Positions 6,394-8,517 of a DNA stretch of 8,517 bases are shown here, one piece after another; the first letter of the stretch is position 1, and every line of letters begins with the position of its first letter. Position numbers and translations under genes: made by a program. The stretch comes from Gemmatimonadota bacterium. GTDB taxonomy: Bacteria > Gemmatimonadota > Gemmatimonadetes > Longimicrobiales > Gaopeijiaceae. The DNA is taken from contig DUCW01000175.1 in assembly GCA_012959595.1 (NCBI GenBank), forward strand, positions 2,207 to 10,723, in the 5' to 3' direction. A model generated the notes under the pieces. It saw only the letters and a list, made by a program, of their open reading frames with translations, was not told the origin of the DNA and did not search any database.

Positions 6394-7267
6394 TCTTCCC
6401 CTAGAAAAACTTGGATATTGGTTTGACACGACTAATCACTCGGGATATCTAGAACAGGACCGAATCAAGGTGACCGATTGGTTCAGAATCATTCCTTTTA
6501 TATTGATGCATGTAATGTGTCTGGGTATTTTGTGGGTTGGTTGGTCCTGGGAGTTAGTTACTGTAGCGTTCCTGTTATACGCTTTGCGTATGTTCGCTAT
6601 TACAGGATTCTACCATCGATATTTTTCACATCGAAGTTTCAAGACCAGCAGACTAGTCCAATTCCTTTTTGCTGTTCTAGGTGCTAGTTCTGTGCAACGA
6701 GGTCCACTGTGGTGGGCAGCCCACCACCGAAAACACCACCGCCATTCTGACACCGACAAGGATGTTCATTCACCCCACCACCACGGTTTTTGGTGGGCTC
6801 ATATCGGGTGGATCACCTCTCCGAGTAATTTCCCAACTGATTACTCACAAGTGTCTGATTTTACAAAATACCCAGAACTGCGTTTCATTGATCGATTCGA
6901 CACTATAATTCCATTTTTACTGGGCCTTATACTTTTTTCGATTGGTGGTTTCCCCTACTTAATTTGGGGGTTTTTTGTGTCTTCCGTGGTGCTTTTTCAC
7001 ATCACTTGTTCCATTAATTCTTTTTCACATCTGTGGGGAACTCAACGATACAGCACCTCTGATCAAAGTCGGAATAATTTATTCTTGGCACTACTAACTT
7101 TCGGTGAAGGATGGCATAACAACCACCATAAATACCCTGGTGCGAGTAGGCAGGGGTTCTTTTGGTGGGAAATAGACTTGACCTATTACGTGCTAAAACT
7201 ACTCTCATTCCTCGGTATAATCAGAGATTTACGACCAGTCCCACAACGTGTCCTAGAAGATTGCTAA
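6386..7267 (+). CDS. Membrane acyl-CoA / delta-9-type fatty acid desaturase
   Basis: A 293-residue integral membrane di-iron desaturase that introduces a cis double bond into an acyl chain, using O2 and electrons from a partner that is not in the window. All three histidine boxes are present. They are HRYFSH (77-82), HRKHH (114-118, inside a longer histidine-rich run) and HNNHH (244-248). The additional histidine in NSFSHLWG (H215) is also present. Hydrophobic segments at about 36-53, 56-74, 173-190 and 191-208 fit the usual four-helix, two-hairpin topology with the boxes on the cytoplasmic face. Length is normal for bacterial acyl-CoA desaturases; no fused cytochrome b5 domain is seen. The start overlaps the reconstructed SDR stop, suggesting a coupled operon. 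Regiospecificity cannot be read from sequence, although box spacing is like delta-9 enzymes. Confidence 0.95.
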   Translation: MPNLPLEKLGYWFDTTNHSGYLEQDRIKVTDWFRIIPFILMHVMCLGILWVGWSWELVTVAFLLYALRMFAITGFYHRYFSHRSFKTSRLVQFLFAVLGASSVQRGPLWWAAHHRKHHRHSDTDKDVHSPHHHGFWWAHIGWITSPSNFPTDYSQVSDFTKYPELRFIDRFDTIIPFLLGLILFSIGGFPYLIWGFFVSSVVLFHITCSINSFSHLWGTQRYSTSDQSRNNLFLALLTFGEGWHNNHHKYPGASRQGFFWWEIDLTYYVLKLLSFLGIIRDLRPVPQRVLEDC

Positions 7268-7453
7268 GTGGGAAATAGACGTCGTTGGAAGTAGAATATC
7301 GGGATTGATGCCCCCCCTACTCCAATTGTGACACAGAATTTATTGTCTACAACAAACGCAATTATCCTAATTTTTCGCGACTTTCATCTGCCCGCTCAAC
7401 GGGGTTCTATGAGCTTCAGGTTCTGCCACTAACAATTTTCTGCTGCTTGACAC
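7268..7453. other. Intergenic gap between convergent desaturase and MalY/PatB-like genes
   Basis: 186 bp holding the 3' ends of both transcripts. Apart from the stem-loop at its left and a short CCCG/CGGG hairpin (7393-7405, 4-5-bp stem) on the right, I see no gene, repeat or RNA. Confidence 0.5.
7285..7325 (+). terminator. Stem-loop downstream of the desaturase (possible terminator, weak)
   Basis: TTGGAAGTAG (7285-7294) pairs with CTACTCCAA (7317-7325), giving 9 pairs with one bulged A around a 22-nt loop, which can form a small GGG/CCC inner stem. It begins 17 nt after the TAA. No T run follows, so it is not a canonical intrinsic terminator; it could protect the mRNA 3' end instead. Confidence 0.3.
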
Positions 7454-8443
7454 CTAGACCCTAGGCAATCTATCCAGAGCTTCCGCGATGTTGTCCAAAG
7501 CTATCTTTAGCAGTTTCCTGGACGTTGCGATATTCATACGCATATGTCCAGCACCACCAGTTCCATAAGATGATCCCGCATTCAAGTCTACCCTTGCATT
7601 CTGGCCGAACCATTCTTGCATGACCATCTCTGGGGTTACCGGATCTGTAGATATACGCCCCCTTTGGGCTGCTGTTTCTTTTGCACCTACTATGTCAATC
7701 ACCTTGCTCACATCCAACCAAGCCAAGTAGGTCCCTTCGGCCTTACGGTGAGTAATCAACGGAATATTCTCATTGATGTAAGAAGCAACGAAATCCTGGT
7801 TCCCATCAATATATTCTAGTGCTTGATCAAACCAATCTTCACCCTCGGTCAAAGCCGCCCTATTTGCCACCATTCCAAGCGAGGTTAGATCCGCTCTATG
7901 GTTCTCCTTAACTCGGTTCAAGAAGTCCTCATTTGTGGAGAAAAACCAAGCAGCCTTCATCGCTGCCAAACTAAATGTCTTACTGGCAGCCTTAAACGTG
8001 AGGCTATTGTTAACAATATCCCTGTCTGGTAAACTCGCAAATGGTGTATAAGTTTGTCCTTTCATGACAAAATCACAATGAATTTCGTCCGCAAGAATGA
8101 CAGTCTTATGCTTCAAACAAATCTCCCCCATTCGAAGCAATTCTTCCTCAGTCCATACATTGCCAGTTGGATTTTGCGGATTGCAAAGCAAATAAGCATT
8201 ACAACGTGCAGCCTTTCTTTCAAAGTCGTCAAAATCGATTTCATAGCGGCCGTTAACTACCGTCATCATACTATCTTCAGCTATTGTCTTACTGGCCCTT
8301 AGATCACCATAAAATCCATTGTAACTCGGAGTACAGATCAAAGTCCTAGAACCAGGAGGTGAAAATGTCTTCAGAGTGGCAATCAGCCCTGGATGTACCC
8401 CAGTTGCTAGAACTAAAGAAGAAGGATCGATCACGAGCTCCAA
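7454..8443 (-). CDS. MalY/PatB-type PLP-dependent enzyme (aminotransferase or C-S lyase), N-terminus missing
   Basis: Fold-type-I class I/II PLP enzyme. Counting from the TTG at 8443, 329 residues are readable. They show CNPQNPTGNVW (87-97), with N91 contacting the cofactor, and the PLP-ring aspartate in ADEIH (D119). The Schiff-base lysine is in ASKTFS (K155), and the carboxylate-binding arginine in MRMNIATSR (R302). TYLAWLD (238-244) is typical of the MalY/PatB group, which includes cystathionine beta-lyase-like enzymes; aminotransferase activity is equally possible. Compared with E. coli MalY from memory, about 80-90 N-terminal residues are absent, and about 19 extra residues follow TYLAWLD. 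The TTG has no Shine-Dalgarno, and an in-frame TAG lies at 8467-8465. The gene is therefore probably broken, or frameshifted by a sequence error, rather than truly starting here. The remaining upstream sequence is outside the window. Confidence 0.8.
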   Translation of the reverse strand: MELVIDPSSLVLATGVHPGLIATLKTFSPPGSRTLICTPSYNGFYGDLRASKTIAEDSMMTVVNGRYEIDFDDFERKAARCNAYLLCNPQNPTGNVWTEEELLRMGEICLKHKTVILADEIHCDFVMKGQTYTPFASLPDRDIVNNSLTFKAASKTFSLAAMKAAWFFSTNEDFLNRVKENHRADLTSLGMVANRAALTEGEDWFDQALEYIDGNQDFVASYINENIPLITHRKAEGTYLAWLDVSKVIDIVGAKETAAQRGRISTDPVTPEMVMQEWFGQNARVDLNAGSSYGTGGAGHMRMNIATSRKLLKIALDNIAEALDRLPRV

Positions 8444-8517
8444 GATTTCGACTAGATATGCTGGCTAATGCAGGGAAATGAACTCCCTGTCATTTTTCAT
8501 CAATGTACATAAAATGG

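Noticed and set aside
6711..6790. CAC/CCACC-rich repetitive-looking stretch
   Set aside because: It encodes the second histidine box and adjacent histidines of the desaturase; the repetition is explained by His codons.
7391..7405. CCCG-CTCAA-CGGG hairpin as terminator of the MalY/PatB-like gene
   Set aside because: It has a four-base-pair stem and no T run on the minus strand; insufficient to call.

Overview
The window looks like bacterial chromosome that is moderately AT-rich (judged by eye, not counted). Genes are densely packed on both strands. A secreted M28 peptidase, a probable lipoprotein serine hydrolase, a YeeZ-type atypical SDR protein and a membrane acyl-CoA desaturase point to a Gram-negative, probably an aquatic gammaproteobacterium-like lineage. 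That placement is inference: there is no rRNA or marker gene in view. I see no mobile element, CRISPR array, tRNA, phage gene or obvious horizontal-transfer signature.

Layout. (1) 1-777, plus strand: 3' part of a class V PLP enzyme (isopenicillin-N-epimerase-like fold), cut by the window edge. (2) 826-1965, plus: exported class-C-beta-lactamase-fold serine hydrolase, 48 bp behind the first gene. (3) 1983-5240, minus: a co-directional run read in the order M28 metallopeptidase, nadA, nadC. It converges on the serine hydrolase with only 16-17 bp between stop codons. (4) 5241-5495: a 255-bp divergent intergenic region. (5) 5496-7267, plus: a YeeZ-like SDR gene whose 3' end is frameshifted, then a fatty-acid desaturase. 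The original SDR stop overlaps the desaturase start. (6) 7454-8443, minus: a MalY/PatB-type fold-type-I PLP enzyme whose N-terminal part is missing in this frame, with an in-frame TAG just upstream.

How the genes work together. NadA and NadC are consecutive steps of de novo NAD synthesis: iminoaspartate to quinolinate to nicotinate mononucleotide. nadB is not in the window. The SDR and desaturase genes were evidently a translationally coupled pair. The two PLP enzymes, the serine hydrolase and the peptidase are of unknown substrate and have no demonstrable pathway link to each other.

Most notable are the two damaged reading frames within 8.5 kb: a clear frameshift in the SDR gene and a missing N-terminus with a nonsense codon in the MalY/PatB-like gene. 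They are either genuine decay or assembly/indel errors. I find no convincing undescribed multi-gene system here; most of the content is ordinary metabolism.
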